DNA of 64,000 bases, from assembly GCF_014395785.1 (NCBI RefSeq), contig NZ_CP060713.1, positions 4,182,501-4,246,500 of the forward strand, read 5' to 3'. This DNA comes from Nocardioides mesophilus (GTDB taxonomy: Bacteria > Actinomycetota > Actinomycetes > Propionibacteriales > Nocardioidaceae). A program made the position numbers and the translations under genes. Shown one piece after another: positions 26,544 to 35,462 of this stretch (position 1 is its first letter; every line of letters begins with the position of its first letter). The notes below the pieces were generated by a model. It was not told the origin of the DNA, searched no databases, and saw only the letters and a program-made list of their open reading frames with translations.

Positions 26544-26963
26544 ATGGACGACAGCGCCCGCAGGGTCGAGATCGAGCGGTTGGAGAAGGGGCTCTACGAG
26601 GCGGTGAACCTGCGCGGGGGCCGGCTGCGGTTCGGCACCGCGGAGGGTGCGGACTTCTCCCCGGTCGAGCTGCTGCTCGCCGCCATCGCCGGCTGCACCG
26701 CGATCGACGTCGACTTCATCACCTCCAAGCGGTCCGAGCCGGAGCGGTTCTCGGTCACCATGACCGCCAGCAAGGTCCGCGACAGCCAGGGCAATCGGCT
26801 CGAGGACCTGCAGGTCGAGTTCGACCTCGCCTTCCCCGAGGGGGAGGCCGGTACGGCGGCCCGCGAGATCCTGCCGAGCGCGGTGCAGCGGTCCCACGAG
26901 CGGCTCTGCACGGTCAGCAGGACCGTCGAGCTCGGCACGCCCGTGGACGTGCGGCTGCGCTGA
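26544..26963 (+). CDS. OsmC family protein
   Basis: A 139-residue OsmC/Ohr-fold protein. FSPVELLLAAIAGCTAIDVDFI carries the single conserved cysteine of the first peroxidase position, and the C-terminal region has LPSAVQRSHERLCTVSRT, holding the second cysteine. Members reduce organic hydroperoxides or have unrelated roles; the two cysteines are compatible with thiol peroxidase activity. The ATG has no clear ribosome site. Confidence 0.8.
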   Translation: MDDSARRVEIERLEKGLYEAVNLRGGRLRFGTAEGADFSPVELLLAAIAGCTAIDVDFITSKRSEPERFSVTMTASKVRDSQGNRLEDLQVEFDLAFPEGEAGTAAREILPSAVQRSHERLCTVSRTVELGTPVDVRLR

Positions 26964-27020
26964 GCCGCCGGGTCAACGACCCCGGGACGCCCGGCACGAG
27001 CTGCCGCGCCGGCTCGGGGC

Positions 27021-28091
27021 TCACGTGTTCGCCCCGCGCGCAGCGACCGGGAACGACCCGACCAGGACCCCCTCCTCGACGACGTGGAGCTCGTCGGCGA
27101 GGTTGACCGCCGAGCAGACGTGGTTGGGCACGACCCGGACCCGGTCACCGGGCCGGGGGAGCGGGCCCGGCCAGTCCACCACGGCGTGGTGCTCCGAGAG
27201 CTGCGTGAGCCGGGCGCCGGGGTGGTCCAGCAGCCGGCCGAAGCCGGTGGCCCACCCCGGCCGGTCGGCGCCGAGCACCTTGCTGCCGGAGTCCAGCACC
27301 ACGCGACCGGCCACGGTGCTGACCACCGTGGCCAGGCAGGTGAGCGCCAGCTGGTCGGGCTCCGCGGTGCCGAGCTCCCACTGCTGGGCGTCGCCGAAGA
27401 CGTAGACGCCCGGCCGCATCTCGGTCAGCGGCCCGCCCTCGAGGTCGGCGGTGGGCGTGGAGCCGCCGCTGACCACGGTGACCTCGAGGCCGCGGTCGCG
27501 GACCGCGGCCGCCGCGGTCGCCAGCGCATCCGCCTCCTGGCCGGCCACCTGTGCCTGCGAGCCGGGCAGGTAGGAGTGTCCGGGGAACGTGAACACGCCG
27601 AGCACCGGCAGGCCGAGGTGCGCCACCTGCTCCGCCAGCTCCCCGGCCCGGTCCGGCGTGACGCCGCTGCGGTGCTGCCCGCTGTCCACCTCGACGAGGA
27701 CCCGCAGCCGCCCGTCGGCCCCGCCCAGCTGGGCGGCCAGGGCCCGGGCACCCTCGACGGTGTCGACGCCGACGCTGACGACAGCGGACTCCAGCACCCC
27801 GCGCAGCCGGCGGCCCCGGTCGGCGTCGACCCACAACGGGTAGGCCACGAAGAGGTCCTCGAAGCCGGCGGCCGCGAACACCTCGGCCTCCGACACGGTG
27901 GCCACGGTCAGCCCGGTCGCGCCGGCGGCCAGCTGGAGGCGGGCGATGTCGGGGGACTTGTGGGTCTTCGCGTGCGGGCGCAGCGCGATCCCGCGGCGGC
28001 GCGCCAGCTCCGCCATCCGCTGCACGTTCCGATCCAGGACGGTGCGGTCGACCAGCAGCGCCGGGGTCGCCGGCTCGCCGGGCAGGTGCAT
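27021..28091 (-). CDS. Alanine racemase N-terminal domain protein, D-threonine aldolase-like
   Basis: A 356-residue fold-III pyridoxal-phosphate enzyme. The N-terminal barrel contains TPALLVDRTVLDRNVQRM and RPHAKTHKSP, whose lysine binds PLP. The C-terminal beta domain ends with NHVCSAVNLADE, the zinc-binding His/Cys pair seen in D-threonine aldolase and D-serine dehydratase. It is therefore likely a metal-assisted lyase of D-hydroxy amino acids. The ATG overlaps the stop of the upstream aldo/keto reductase gene (ATGA), so they are coupled. Confidence 0.8.
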   Translation of the reverse strand: MHLPGEPATPALLVDRTVLDRNVQRMAELARRRGIALRPHAKTHKSPDIARLQLAAGATGLTVATVSEAEVFAAAGFEDLFVAYPLWVDADRGRRLRGVLESAVVSVGVDTVEGARALAAQLGGADGRLRVLVEVDSGQHRSGVTPDRAGELAEQVAHLGLPVLGVFTFPGHSYLPGSQAQVAGQEADALATAAAAVRDRGLEVTVVSGGSTPTADLEGGPLTEMRPGVYVFGDAQQWELGTAEPDQLALTCLATVVSTVAGRVVLDSGSKVLGADRPGWATGFGRLLDHPGARLTQLSEHHAVVDWPGPLPRPGDRVRVVPNHVCSAVNLADELHVVEEGVLVGSFPVAARGANT

Positions 28092-29140
28092 CAGGCGCCG
28101 CCGGAGCCGACGCCGAGCCGCTTCCAGTGGTCGACCTCGCCCATGTCCTCGAGCAGCGCGTAGGGGTAGGCCGGCAGGCCGGGGGCCGAGACGGCGGTCA
28201 GGGCCGCGGTGTCGGCGGCGTCGAGCACCAGGTCGGCGGCGTCGAGGTTGCTGCGCAGCTGCTCCACGGTGCGCGCGCCCAGCAGCACCGACGCCACCCC
28301 GGGGCGGTCCCGCAACCAGGCGAGCGCGACGTGCGCCATCGGCCGGTCGAGCCGGGCGGCCAGTTCGGCGACCACGTCGAGGATCCGCCAGGTCCGGTCG
28401 GTGTTGCGGACGTCGTACGCCTCGACCCCGCGACCGGGGTCCTCCCCGAGCCGCGTGGCGCCGGTGGGGCGCTGGTCGCGGGCGTACTTCCCGGCGAGCC
28501 AGCCGCCGCCGAGCGGTGACCAGGGCAGCACCCCCAGGCCTTCCTCCAGCGCGCAGGGGAGCACCTCCCACTCCACGGACCGGTCGAGCAGGTTGTACTG
28601 CGGCTGCAGCGCCACCGGCACGACGTGTCCTCCGAGCCGCGCGGTGCTCAGCACCTTCTGCAGCTGCCACCCGGTCAGGTTCGACCAGCCGAGGCTGTGG
28701 ATCTTGCCCTGCCGGACCAGTCCGCTGAGGGTGTCCAGCGTCTCCTCCAGCGGCGTGTGCCGGTCCCAGGCGTGCACGTAGTAGAGGTCCAGGGCCTCGA
28801 CGCCGAGACGCGTCAGGCTGCCGTCCACGGCCGTGACCAGGGCGCGCCGGGAGGCGCCGTACGACCCGGCGGGCGGGCGGAACCGGCCCTTGGTGGCGAT
28901 CACGGGGGAGGGCTGGTCGCGGCGGTCGCGCAGCCACCGTCCGACGATCCGCTCGGACTCGCCGTCGGCGTACACGTCGGCGGTGTCCACCAGGGTGCCG
29001 CCGCGCTCGACGTAGAGGTCGAGCTGGGCCCGGGCGTCCTGCTCCGTGGTCTCGGCGCCGAAGGTCATCGTGCCGAGACCGAAGGGGGAGACGGCGGAGC
29101 CGCCCCGGCCGATGTCGCGCAGGTCATGGGCAGCAGTCAT
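28091..29140 (-). CDS. Aldo/keto reductase
   Basis: A 349-residue AKR barrel. The catalytic tetrad fits D and Y in DTADVYADGES, K in ATKGRF, and H in YYVHAWDRHTP. The NADPH-binding end reads GARTVEQLRSNLDAADL. The ATG at 29140 was chosen because the upstream in-frame codons (to 29176) are Cys/Arg-rich and not family-like. It is the first gene of a two-gene unit with the PLP lyase; the carbonyl substrate is unknown. Confidence 0.88.
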   Translation of the reverse strand: MTAAHDLRDIGRGGSAVSPFGLGTMTFGAETTEQDARAQLDLYVERGGTLVDTADVYADGESERIVGRWLRDRRDQPSPVIATKGRFRPPAGSYGASRRALVTAVDGSLTRLGVEALDLYYVHAWDRHTPLEETLDTLSGLVRQGKIHSLGWSNLTGWQLQKVLSTARLGGHVVPVALQPQYNLLDRSVEWEVLPCALEEGLGVLPWSPLGGGWLAGKYARDQRPTGATRLGEDPGRGVEAYDVRNTDRTWRILDVVAELAARLDRPMAHVALAWLRDRPGVASVLLGARTVEQLRSNLDAADLVLDAADTAALTAVSAPGLPAYPYALLEDMGEVDHWKRLGVGSGGA

Positions 29141-29196
29141 GGGGCACATCCGACACCCTCGGCACCGGGAGATCAAACCGCGATCACGCGACGAGA

Positions 29197-29225
29197 CCCG
29201 CGCCCCCGGTCGCCGGGGGCGCGGG
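29197..29225 (-). terminator. Strong hairpin downstream of the PfpI gene
   Basis: CCCGCGCCCCCGG (29197-29209) and its exact complement (29213-29225) form a 13-bp stem with a 3-base loop, further extended by imperfect pairing of the flanks. It lies 19 bases beyond the stop of the minus-strand PfpI gene. There is no T-run. Confidence 0.6.
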
Positions 29226-29243
29226 CCTCACGTCGTCACATGC

Positions 29244-29813
29244 TCAGCCGACGTTGGTGGCGGCGCCGTGCTGCAGCGACTCCAGCAGGGCGGAGACGAA
29301 CGCCGGGAGGTCGTCGGGGTTGCGGCTGGTGATCAGGTTGCCGTCGACGACGACCCGCTCATCGGTCCAGGTGCCACCGGCGTTGCGGATGTCGGTCTGC
29401 AGGCTCGGCCACGAGGTGAGCGTGCGGCCCTCGAGGACACCGGCCTCGACCAGCGTCCACGACGCGTGGCAGATCGCGGCGACCGGCTTGCCGGAGGCAA
29501 CGAAGTCGCGCGCGAAGCCGACCGCCTTCTCGTCCATCCGGAGGGCGTCGGGGTTGGCGACGCCGCCGGGCAGCACGAGCGCGTCGAAGGAGTCCAGGTC
29601 GGCCTCGGCGACGGTCTGGTCGACCTTCTGCGTGTCGGCCTTGTCGAGGTGGTTGTAGGTCTGCACCTCGCCGGCCTCCGGGCTCACCAGAACCGGCTCG
29701 AAGCCGGCGTCCTTCACGGCGTCCCAGGGCTCGGTGAGCTCGACCCGCTCGATGCCTTCGGCGGCGACCAGGAACGCGACCTTGCGGGGGCTGTCGGACT
29801 GGGTGTGGGACAC
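29244..29813 (-). CDS. DJ-1/PfpI family protein
   Basis: A 189-residue DJ-1/PfpI domain protein of the general stress (YhbO-like) type. The nucleophile elbow is AAICHASWTL, and the fold begins KVAFLVAAEGIERVELTEPW. These proteins are linked to stress survival, with chaperone or deglycase activity debated. The start is GTG 29813 with GGAAGG about 9 bases upstream. It is divergent from dps, which also suggests a stress locus. Confidence 0.88.
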   Translation of the reverse strand: MSHTQSDSPRKVAFLVAAEGIERVELTEPWDAVKDAGFEPVLVSPEAGEVQTYNHLDKADTQKVDQTVAEADLDSFDALVLPGGVANPDALRMDEKAVGFARDFVASGKPVAAICHASWTLVEAGVLEGRTLTSWPSLQTDIRNAGGTWTDERVVVDGNLITSRNPDDLPAFVSALLESLQHGAATNVG

Positions 29814-29938
29814 GATGTGATGCCTTCCGTTCGTGGGGTGCGTACGCCGTGCCCGTACCCGCCGCACCGCGAGGTCATGCCCGCCGGGACAGGTCGACCG
29901 GGGCGTTTCCGCACCGACCGCCGGGGAAGAAGTGCCGC

Positions 29939-30496
29939 ATGGCACCCACGACGAAGATCCACTACACCGTCCCCGGCATGACCGAGGAGGACGCCACGCG
30001 CGTCATCGACATGCTGCAGACCCGTCTCCACGCCCACAACGACCTGCACCTGACGCTCAAGCACGTGCACTGGAACGTCGTCGGGCCGCACTTCATCTCC
30101 GTGCACGAGATGATCGACCCGCAGGTCGACGCGGTCCGGGCGATGGCCGACGCCACCGCCGAGCGGATCGCGACGCTGGGCGGCTCCCCGCAAGGCACCC
30201 CGGGCGCCCTGGTGCGCGAGCGCAGCTGGGACGACTACAGCCTCGGCCGGGCCACCACCCAGGAGCACCTGGCCGCGCTGGACATGGTCTACCGCGGGGT
30301 GATCTCCGACACCCGCGCCTCGGTCCAGGAGCTGGACGACCTCGACCTGGTGACCCAGGACCTGCTGATCGGCCAGCTGGAGAAGCTCGAGCTGTTCCAC
30401 TGGTTCATCCGGGCCCACCTCGAGGACCAGGGCGGCAACCTCAGCACGGCCGGCTCGGCGACGGAGAAGGGTGCGGCCGAGGCGGCCGACGACTGA
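29939..30496 (+). CDS. dps: Dps family ferritin-like DNA-protection protein
   Basis: A 185-residue Dps. The inter-subunit ferroxidase ligands are visible as LKHVHWNVVGPHF (His) and HEMIDPQVDAVRAMADATAERI split over the next helix (Asp and Glu). The protein forms a 12-mer that stores iron and consumes peroxide. The ATG 29939 has GGGGAAG upstream. The last ~20 residues are a hydrophilic tail (STAGSATEKGAAEAADD), possibly DNA-facing. Confidence 0.92.
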   Translation: MAPTTKIHYTVPGMTEEDATRVIDMLQTRLHAHNDLHLTLKHVHWNVVGPHFISVHEMIDPQVDAVRAMADATAERIATLGGSPQGTPGALVRERSWDDYSLGRATTQEHLAALDMVYRGVISDTRASVQELDDLDLVTQDLLIGQLEKLELFHWFIRAHLEDQGGNLSTAGSATEKGAAEAADD

Positions 30497-30536
30497 GCCG
30501 CGGCGGCGCTACCGGGAGGTTGCGGCCGGCCCCGGC

Positions 30537-31736
30537 TCAGGCCGGGAGCCGGTCGGCCCGGGAGGTGCGCCGGGACCGGGCCGCCGGCGCGACCAGCAGC
30601 CCCACGACGGCGGCCCCGCAGGCGACCAGGATGGCGTGGCGCACGCCGACGTGGTCGGCGAGCAGGCCGACCAGCGGCGGGCCACCGAGGAACGCGGCGT
30701 AGCCGATCGAGCTGACCACCGAGAGCCGTACGGCGGCGCGGTCCTCCTCGTCGGCCGCCGCGCTCATGCCGAGCGGGAAGCCGAGCGAGGCGCCGAGCCC
30801 CCACAGGACGGCCCCGGCCATCGCGCCGGGCAGGCCGGGGGAGAGCACCACGACGAGCACCCCGGCGACCACCAGGCCGGCCGTGGCCCGGAGCACCGCC
30901 ACCCGGCCGAACCGCTCGACCGGGGAGCCGCCGAACAGCCGGCCCAGCGTCATGGCGGCGACGAAGACGCCGAAGCCGATGGCGCCCACCGACTCGACCG
31001 CGCCGTAGCCGTCGACCAGGGAGAGCGCCAGCCAGTCGTTGGCGATCCCCTCGCAGAGCGCGAACGCCATCACCAGCAGGCCGATCGCCAGGGTGCGCGG
31101 CTCCCGCCAGGCGGACAGCAGCGAGGGCCGCGGCCGGGTGTCGCGCTGGTCGGCGTCCTCCACCGGCAGGAACCGGCGCAGGCTCACCGGGACGACCAGG
31201 GCGATCACCACCACGGTGCCGACCAGCTGGCTGGACAGCGCCACGTCGAGGCGGGCGCAGGCGGCGCCGACCAGCGCGCCGAGCACCGTGCCGAGGCTGA
31301 AGCCGGCGTGGAAGCGCGGCATGATCGTCCGGTCCAGCCGGTGCTCGACGTCGGCGGCCTCGACGTTCATCGCCACGTCCCAGCCGCTCGTGCCGATCCC
31401 GTAGGCGAACATCCCCAGGCCCACCACGGGCACGGCGGCGACGCCGACCCCGAGGCCCATCACCAGCAGCCCGAGGCCGGTCAGGGTGGCCCCGGTGAGC
31501 ACGGTGCGGGCCGGTCCGAGCCGGCCGATCACCGCGCCGGAGAGCGGCAGCGCGACCAGCGTGCCGCCGGAGAGGCACAGCAGCAGCAGCCCGACGCCGC
31601 CGGGGGTCAGGCTCAGCGCGTCCTTGAGGGCCGGGACGCGGGAGACCCACGAGGCGAAGGCCAGTCCGTTGAGCAAGAACACGACCGCCACGGCCACCTT
31701 GGCCCGCTGGACCGTCACCTGCGTCTCCTTCGACAT
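30537..31736 (-). CDS. Major facilitator superfamily transporter
   Basis: A 399-residue, about 12-helix MFS protein. It begins VAVVFLLNGLAFASWVSRVPALKDAL and has the intracellular loop GRLGPARTVL and the second-half GRLFGGSPVERFGR, the usual MFS A-like motifs. The N-terminal FASWVSRVP is typical of the sugar/drug MFS group related to YbjJ. The substrate is not known. The start at 31736 excludes an upstream in-frame extension rich in Arg and Pro. Confidence 0.85.
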   Translation of the reverse strand: MSKETQVTVQRAKVAVAVVFLLNGLAFASWVSRVPALKDALSLTPGGVGLLLLCLSGGTLVALPLSGAVIGRLGPARTVLTGATLTGLGLLVMGLGVGVAAVPVVGLGMFAYGIGTSGWDVAMNVEAADVEHRLDRTIMPRFHAGFSLGTVLGALVGAACARLDVALSSQLVGTVVVIALVVPVSLRRFLPVEDADQRDTRPRPSLLSAWREPRTLAIGLLVMAFALCEGIANDWLALSLVDGYGAVESVGAIGFGVFVAAMTLGRLFGGSPVERFGRVAVLRATAGLVVAGVLVVVLSPGLPGAMAGAVLWGLGASLGFPLGMSAAADEEDRAAVRLSVVSSIGYAAFLGGPPLVGLLADHVGVRHAILVACGAAVVGLLVAPAARSRRTSRADRLPA

Positions 31737-31866
31737 CCGCGGCACTGCGCTGCCGAAGCCCGGCTGCTGGCCCGGCTCCCGACAGAGGACCCGACATAGT
31801 GCTCCGGGCGGATTGGAACGGTCAAATCCACGGGCGCGGCTGCCCGTTCCGACCTGGTTCACCCGT

Positions 31867-31872
31867 TATCCT
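31867..31872 (+). promoter_or_regulatory. -10 element (TATCCT) of the EEP-like gene, leaderless
   Basis: TATCCT ends 6 bases before the ATG at 31879 and no ribosome site is present, consistent with a leaderless transcript. Confidence 0.5.
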
Positions 31873-31878
31873 CGCTGG

Positions 31879-32730
31879 ATGTTCGCGAGGACGCCCAGCA
31901 CCAGCGGCCCGACACGCCCGGCCCTTGCCGGGCCCCGACGGAGCACCGGGAGTCGGCTGACGCAGGCGGCGCTGGTGCTGTGCGTGGCGCTGACCGGCGT
32001 GCTGGTCGCTCCCGACGCGCAGGCGGCGGACTCGCTGCGCAAGAGCCGGCAGGCCACGGCGAACATCCGCTTCAACATGTCGCGGGAGCACCAGCGCGCG
32101 GACATCGCCAAGGTGGCGCGCCGCAGCGACGTGATCGGCTGGCAGGAGATCAACCGCCGCTGCCAGGTGAAGGCGATCGACCGTCGCTCGCAGTACAACA
32201 CCTACTGGCCGGGCGGTCGCGACGAACGCGGACGTCCGCGCCTGACCGCCCAGAACACCAGCCCGATCTCGTACCGGCCGCGCAAGTGGCAGCACCTGCG
32301 GTCCGGCTCGGTGCGCGCGGTGCCGGCGATCAACGAGGTCTCGCGCGACCGTTATGTCAACTGGGTGCTGCTGCGCGACCGCAAGACCGGCCGGGTGGTG
32401 GCCCGCTGGAACACCCACTTCGTGCCGGGCGGCTGGGCGCGCGAGAAGCTGCCGCACACCCGCAAGCGTCGCCGTGCCTGGTTCCAGCAGCGCGCCGTCG
32501 TCCTGGCCACCATCGGGCACCTCCGGGAGAAGGCGCGGTTCGTGATCGGCGGCGCCGACGTGAACCGGTTCCGGCTCGACTTCCTGGGCGACGCCGTGGC
32601 CTACGACACCGACGGCGCGCACTTCGACTACCTGACGCACGTACGACGGCGCCGGATGCGGCAAGTGCCGGTGAAGGTGGTCGAGCTGCACTCCGACCAC
32701 GACGCGATGATCGGCACCTACCCGTACTAA
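31879..32730 (+). CDS. Secreted endonuclease/exonuclease/phosphatase-like protein
   Basis: A 283-residue protein with a Sec signal peptide (AALVLCVALTGVLVAPDAQA, cleavage after AQA). The mature part looks like a compact EEP fold: ANIRFNMS, SDVIGWQEINRR with the metal-binding Glu, WNTHFVPGG, GGADVNRFR, and the terminal HSDHDAMIG with the catalytic Asp-His. It is very rich in Arg. It is probably a secreted metal-dependent phosphoesterase or nuclease. It is the last plus-strand gene before the dif site. Confidence 0.7.
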   Translation: MFARTPSTSGPTRPALAGPRRSTGSRLTQAALVLCVALTGVLVAPDAQAADSLRKSRQATANIRFNMSREHQRADIAKVARRSDVIGWQEINRRCQVKAIDRRSQYNTYWPGGRDERGRPRLTAQNTSPISYRPRKWQHLRSGSVRAVPAINEVSRDRYVNWVLLRDRKTGRVVARWNTHFVPGGWAREKLPHTRKRRRAWFQQRAVVLATIGHLREKARFVIGGADVNRFRLDFLGDAVAYDTDGAHFDYLTHVRRRRMRQVPVKVVELHSDHDAMIGTYPY

Positions 32731-32731
32731 G

Positions 32732-32756
32732 CATCCGGGGGAGGACAGCCCGGATG
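32732..32756 (+). terminator. Hairpin after the EEP-like gene
   Basis: CATCCGGG (32732-32739) pairs perfectly with CCCGGATG (32749-32756) directly after the stop codon. No T-run follows. Confidence 0.5.
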
Positions 32757-32796
32757 ACTGTGGCGGGGAGGCGCCGCACCGCTTCTCGTGCACGGT

Positions 32797-32824
32797 AGTT
32801 GACATAATGTGCCTTATCGGCACT
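32797..32824 (-). other. dif: dif-like XerC/XerD recombination site (replication terminus)
   Basis: Read on the minus strand, the site has an 11-base XerC-type arm AGTGCCGATAA, a 6-base spacer GGCACA, and an 11-base XerD-type arm TTATGTCAACT. Compared with the E. coli arms GGTGCGCATAA and TTATGTTAAAT, 8 of 11 and 9 of 11 bases agree. It lies in a short AT-richer patch between convergent genes. The strand bias of GGGGGAG switches at this point, which independently supports a chromosome-dimer resolution site. Xer binding has not been shown. Confidence 0.85.
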
Positions 32825-32849
32825 TTATCCCAGGGGTGGAGCGGGGCGG

Positions 32850-33185
32850 TCAGGACCACCCCATCGTCCACGTGCCGCCCTCGACGACCGCGTCGTCCGA
32901 GCAGTCCTGCTCGTCGGGCTCGACGGTTCCGCTGCGCAGCGCCTCGGCCCAGCCCGGCAGCGGCGACATCCCATGGGCACGTAGTTGCCCGGTCGACGGC
33001 AGGTCGACGACCGAGATGGCGCGCAGCCGGTCGTCGGCGCCGTAGCCGCCGCGCAGCAGGCCCTGGCGCAGCAGCGCGTCGACCTCCGCGCGGGCGAGCC
33101 CGGTGAGGCGGCAGAAGTCTTCCACCGCGACGACCTCGAGGTCGTCCGACAGCAGCCGGTGGCCGGGGCCGTCGTCAGCGGTCAC
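32850..33185 (-). CDS. Small MerR-like/CbpM-like HTH protein, unknown function
   Basis: A 111-residue protein started at GTG 33185, which has an AGGGGGTGG purine stretch before it; an ATG at 33209 would add 8 residues. Residues ~15-45 ([20 protein letters not shown], then [12 protein letters not shown]) look like the winged-helix start of MerR or CbpM proteins. The C-terminal half is acidic with no known domain. It is convergent with the EEP gene across the dif site. Confidence 0.6.
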   Translation of the reverse strand: MTADDGPGHRLLSDDLEVVAVEDFCRLTGLARAEVDALLRQGLLRGGYGADDRLRAISVVDLPSTGQLRAHGMSPLPGWAEALRSGTVEPDEQDCSDDAVVEGGTWTMGWS

Positions 33186-33227
33186 GAGACCACCCCCTGT
33201 CGGGCTCATTCTACGAGCAGCGGCGGG

Positions 33228-33233
33228 TACCGT
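33228..33233 (+). promoter_or_regulatory. -10 element (TACCGT) of ppgK, leaderless
   Basis: TACCGT ends 7 bases before the ATG at 33241 with no ribosome binding site. Confidence 0.45.
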
Positions 33234-33240
33234 CCCCGCC

Positions 33241-34029
33241 ATGAGCATTGCGTCCCGCACCACCACAACAGCGCCGGTCGGCGTCGACTTCGGCGGCAGC
33301 GGCATCAAGGCGGCGACCGTCGACCTCGGCACCGGACGGTTCGCCTCGGAGCGGATCCGGATCGAGACCCCGGAGCCGGCGACGCCGGCCGCGGTCGCCG
33401 AGGTCGTCGCCGAGCTGCTGGACCGTCTGGGCACGCCGGCTTCCGCGGCGGTCGGCCTGACCGTCCCGGGCGTCGTGGCGCACGGGACGGTGCGCTCGGC
33501 CGCCAACATCGACAAGTCCTGGATCGGCACCGACGCCGACACGCTGTTCAGCGACCGGCTGGGCCGCGAGGTGACGGTGCTCAACGACGCCGACGCCGCC
33601 GGCCTGGCCGAGGTCCGCTACGGCGTGGCCCGGGACCGCACCGGCCTGGTGATCGTGACCACGCTCGGCACCGGGATCGGCTCGGCGATGGTCTACGACG
33701 GCGTACTGGTGCCCAACTCCGAGCTCGGCCACCTGCCGATGCACGGCGGCCCGGCCGAGCACCGGGCCGCCAACAAGGTCCGGGAGGACCACGACCTGAG
33801 CTGGGCGCAGTGGGCGGAGCGGCTGACCGAGTACTACCGGCTGCTGGAGGGGCTGTTCTCCCCGGACCTGTTCGTGGTCGGCGGCGGGGTCAGCAAGCGC
33901 GCCGCGTCGTTCCTGCCCCTGGTGGACATCGACACCCCGATCGTGCCGGCGGCGCTGCTCAACACCGCCGGCATCGTCGGGGCGGCACTGCTGGCGCAGG
34001 AGCGCCCCCACCTGGCGCTGCCGGGCTAG
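33241..34029 (+). CDS. ppgK: Polyphosphate glucokinase (ROK family)
   Basis: A 262-residue kinase that phosphorylates glucose with polyphosphate or ATP in actinobacteria. The phosphate 1 motif is [19 protein letters not shown], and the actinobacterial PpgK block [16 protein letters not shown] precedes [10 protein letters not shown]. The catalytic stretch is [14 protein letters not shown], followed by ELGHLPMHG. The gene ends tail-to-tail with the DUF3072 gene, sharing the palindromic CTAG. Confidence 0.93.
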   Translation: MSIASRTTTTAPVGVDFGGSGIKAATVDLGTGRFASERIRIETPEPATPAAVAEVVAELLDRLGTPASAAVGLTVPGVVAHGTVRSAANIDKSWIGTDADTLFSDRLGREVTVLNDADAAGLAEVRYGVARDRTGLVIVTTLGTGIGSAMVYDGVLVPNSELGHLPMHGGPAEHRAANKVREDHDLSWAQWAERLTEYYRLLEGLFSPDLFVVGGGVSKRAASFLPLVDIDTPIVPAALLNTAGIVGAALLAQERPHLALPG

Positions 34030-34301
34030 CCGGTCGGTCCGGAGTCGCCCCGGCCGGTGGCCGCCTGCAGCCGGTCGATGTGCTGGGACGCCTCCGCCTT
34101 GGTCAGGTCGGCCTGGAGCGTCTCACCCGCCTCGCGGGCCAGCGTGTCGAGGTAGCTGCGCTGCGCGCCGGTCATCGGCTCGTCGCCGGTGGCCCAGTCG
34201 TTCGGGTCCTTCTCGGTGGTGTTGCCGGCGGGGGCGCCGAGCACGTCCGGCTCCCCCGTCGACATCTGGTCCTGGTTCGAATGCATGTTCGATTCGGTCA
34301 T
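34026..34301 (-). CDS. DUF3072 family protein
   Basis: A 91-residue hydrophilic protein. The C-terminal 45 residues carry the DUF3072 core, [20 protein letters not shown], and an Ala/Lys helix ending [10 protein letters not shown]. The N-terminal half is low-complexity and Asn/Asp/Glu-rich. Function is unknown. The stop is TAG inside CTAG (34026-34029), shared with the opposing ppgK stop. Confidence 0.8.
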   Translation of the reverse strand: MTESNMHSNQDQMSTGEPDVLGAPAGNTTEKDPNDWATGDEPMTGAQRSYLDTLAREAGETLQADLTKAEASQHIDRLQAATGRGDSGPTG

Positions 34302-34363
34302 GCGGGGAGTCGTACCCACCTCGGGCCGGCTCACACCCCCCGCCACCGCGTTCCCGGCCCGGG

Positions 34364-35380
34364 TCAGGGACGCAGCAGCACCTTGATCGCGCGCCGCTCG
34401 TCCATGGCCCGGTAGCCCTCGGCGACCTCGTCCAGCGGCAGCGTCAGGTCGAAGACCAGGCCCGGGTCGATCCGGTCGGTGAGCACCCGGTCGAGCAGGT
34501 CGGGCAGGTAGGTACGCACCGGGGCCATCCCGCCGGCGAGGCCGACGTTCTTGCTGAACATCCGCCGGATCGGCAGCTCCACGCCGTGCGGGACGCCGAC
34601 GAAGCCGACGGTGGAGCCGGGCCGGGCGATCTTGAAGGCGGTGTCCATGGAGGCGCCGGTGCCGACACACTCCAGCACGGCGTCCGCGCCGATCCCGTCG
34701 GTGAGGTCGAGGATCCGCTGCTCCCCCTCCTCGCCGCGCTCGGCGACGATGTGGGTGGCACCGAACTTCTCCGCGAGCTTCTGCCGGGACTCGTGCCGCG
34801 ACATCGCGACCACCCGTTCGGCGCCGAGCTCGGCGGCGGCGAGCACGCCGCACAGGCCCACGGCGCCGTCGCCGACCACGACCGCGGTCGAGCCGGGACG
34901 CACCCCGGCGGCGACCGCCGCGTGCCAGCCGGTCGCCATCACGTCGGAGAGCGTGAGCAGCGACGGGATCTGGTGGGCCTCGGGCATTCCGTCGGTCTTC
35001 ACCAGCGACCCGTCGGCCTGGTGGACGGTGATGAACTCGCCCTGGCCCCCGGTGGTGAACCCCTGGTGCACGCAGGCCGAGGTGATGCCGGCCCGGCAGT
35101 GCGGGCAGGTGTTGTCGCAGTGCACGAACGGCACGATCACGAAGTCGCCGGGCCGGAAGTGCCGGACGTCGGCGCCGACCTCCTCGACGACGCCGACGGC
35201 CTCGTGGCCGATCGGCGAACCGGCGTCGATCGGGTTCTCGCCGCGGTAGGGCCACAGGTCCGAGCCGCAGATGCAGGATGCGGTCACCTTGACGATGGCC
35301 TGGGCGGGATGGTCGATGGTGGGCTGCGGACGCTCCTCGAGACGGATGTCGCCGGCAGCATGAATGGTGGTCACGCGCAT
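34364..35380 (-). CDS. Zinc-dependent alcohol dehydrogenase
   Basis: A 338-residue medium-chain dehydrogenase. The catalytic zinc ligands are in CICGSDLW and GHEAVGVVEEVG. The structural zinc loop is CDNTCPHCRAGITSAC, a slightly extended cysteine cluster. The NAD(P)-binding motif is VVGDGAVGLCGVLAAAELGAERV. The ATG is preceded by AAGGA. It is divergent from the HTH-MurA gene, with a palindrome in the shared 110-base interval. The alcohol or aldehyde substrate is unknown. Confidence 0.9.
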   Translation of the reverse strand: MRVTTIHAAGDIRLEERPQPTIDHPAQAIVKVTASCICGSDLWPYRGENPIDAGSPIGHEAVGVVEEVGADVRHFRPGDFVIVPFVHCDNTCPHCRAGITSACVHQGFTTGGQGEFITVHQADGSLVKTDGMPEAHQIPSLLTLSDVMATGWHAAVAAGVRPGSTAVVVGDGAVGLCGVLAAAELGAERVVAMSRHESRQKLAEKFGATHIVAERGEEGEQRILDLTDGIGADAVLECVGTGASMDTAFKIARPGSTVGFVGVPHGVELPIRRMFSKNVGLAGGMAPVRTYLPDLLDRVLTDRIDPGLVFDLTLPLDEVAEGYRAMDERRAIKVLLRP

Positions 35381-35462
35381 GAGGGAGATCCTTCCACCGC
35401 CCGGCCCGGCCGAATCCCCCGGTCCAGCGCGCCGGACGACGCGCCCGTCGAGAGGTTTGTCC

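Noticed and set aside
32799-32827. TTGACA followed by AT-rich bases as a promoter
   Set aside because: No plus-strand gene follows until 33241, which has its own -10, and the whole 28 bases fit a dif site better.
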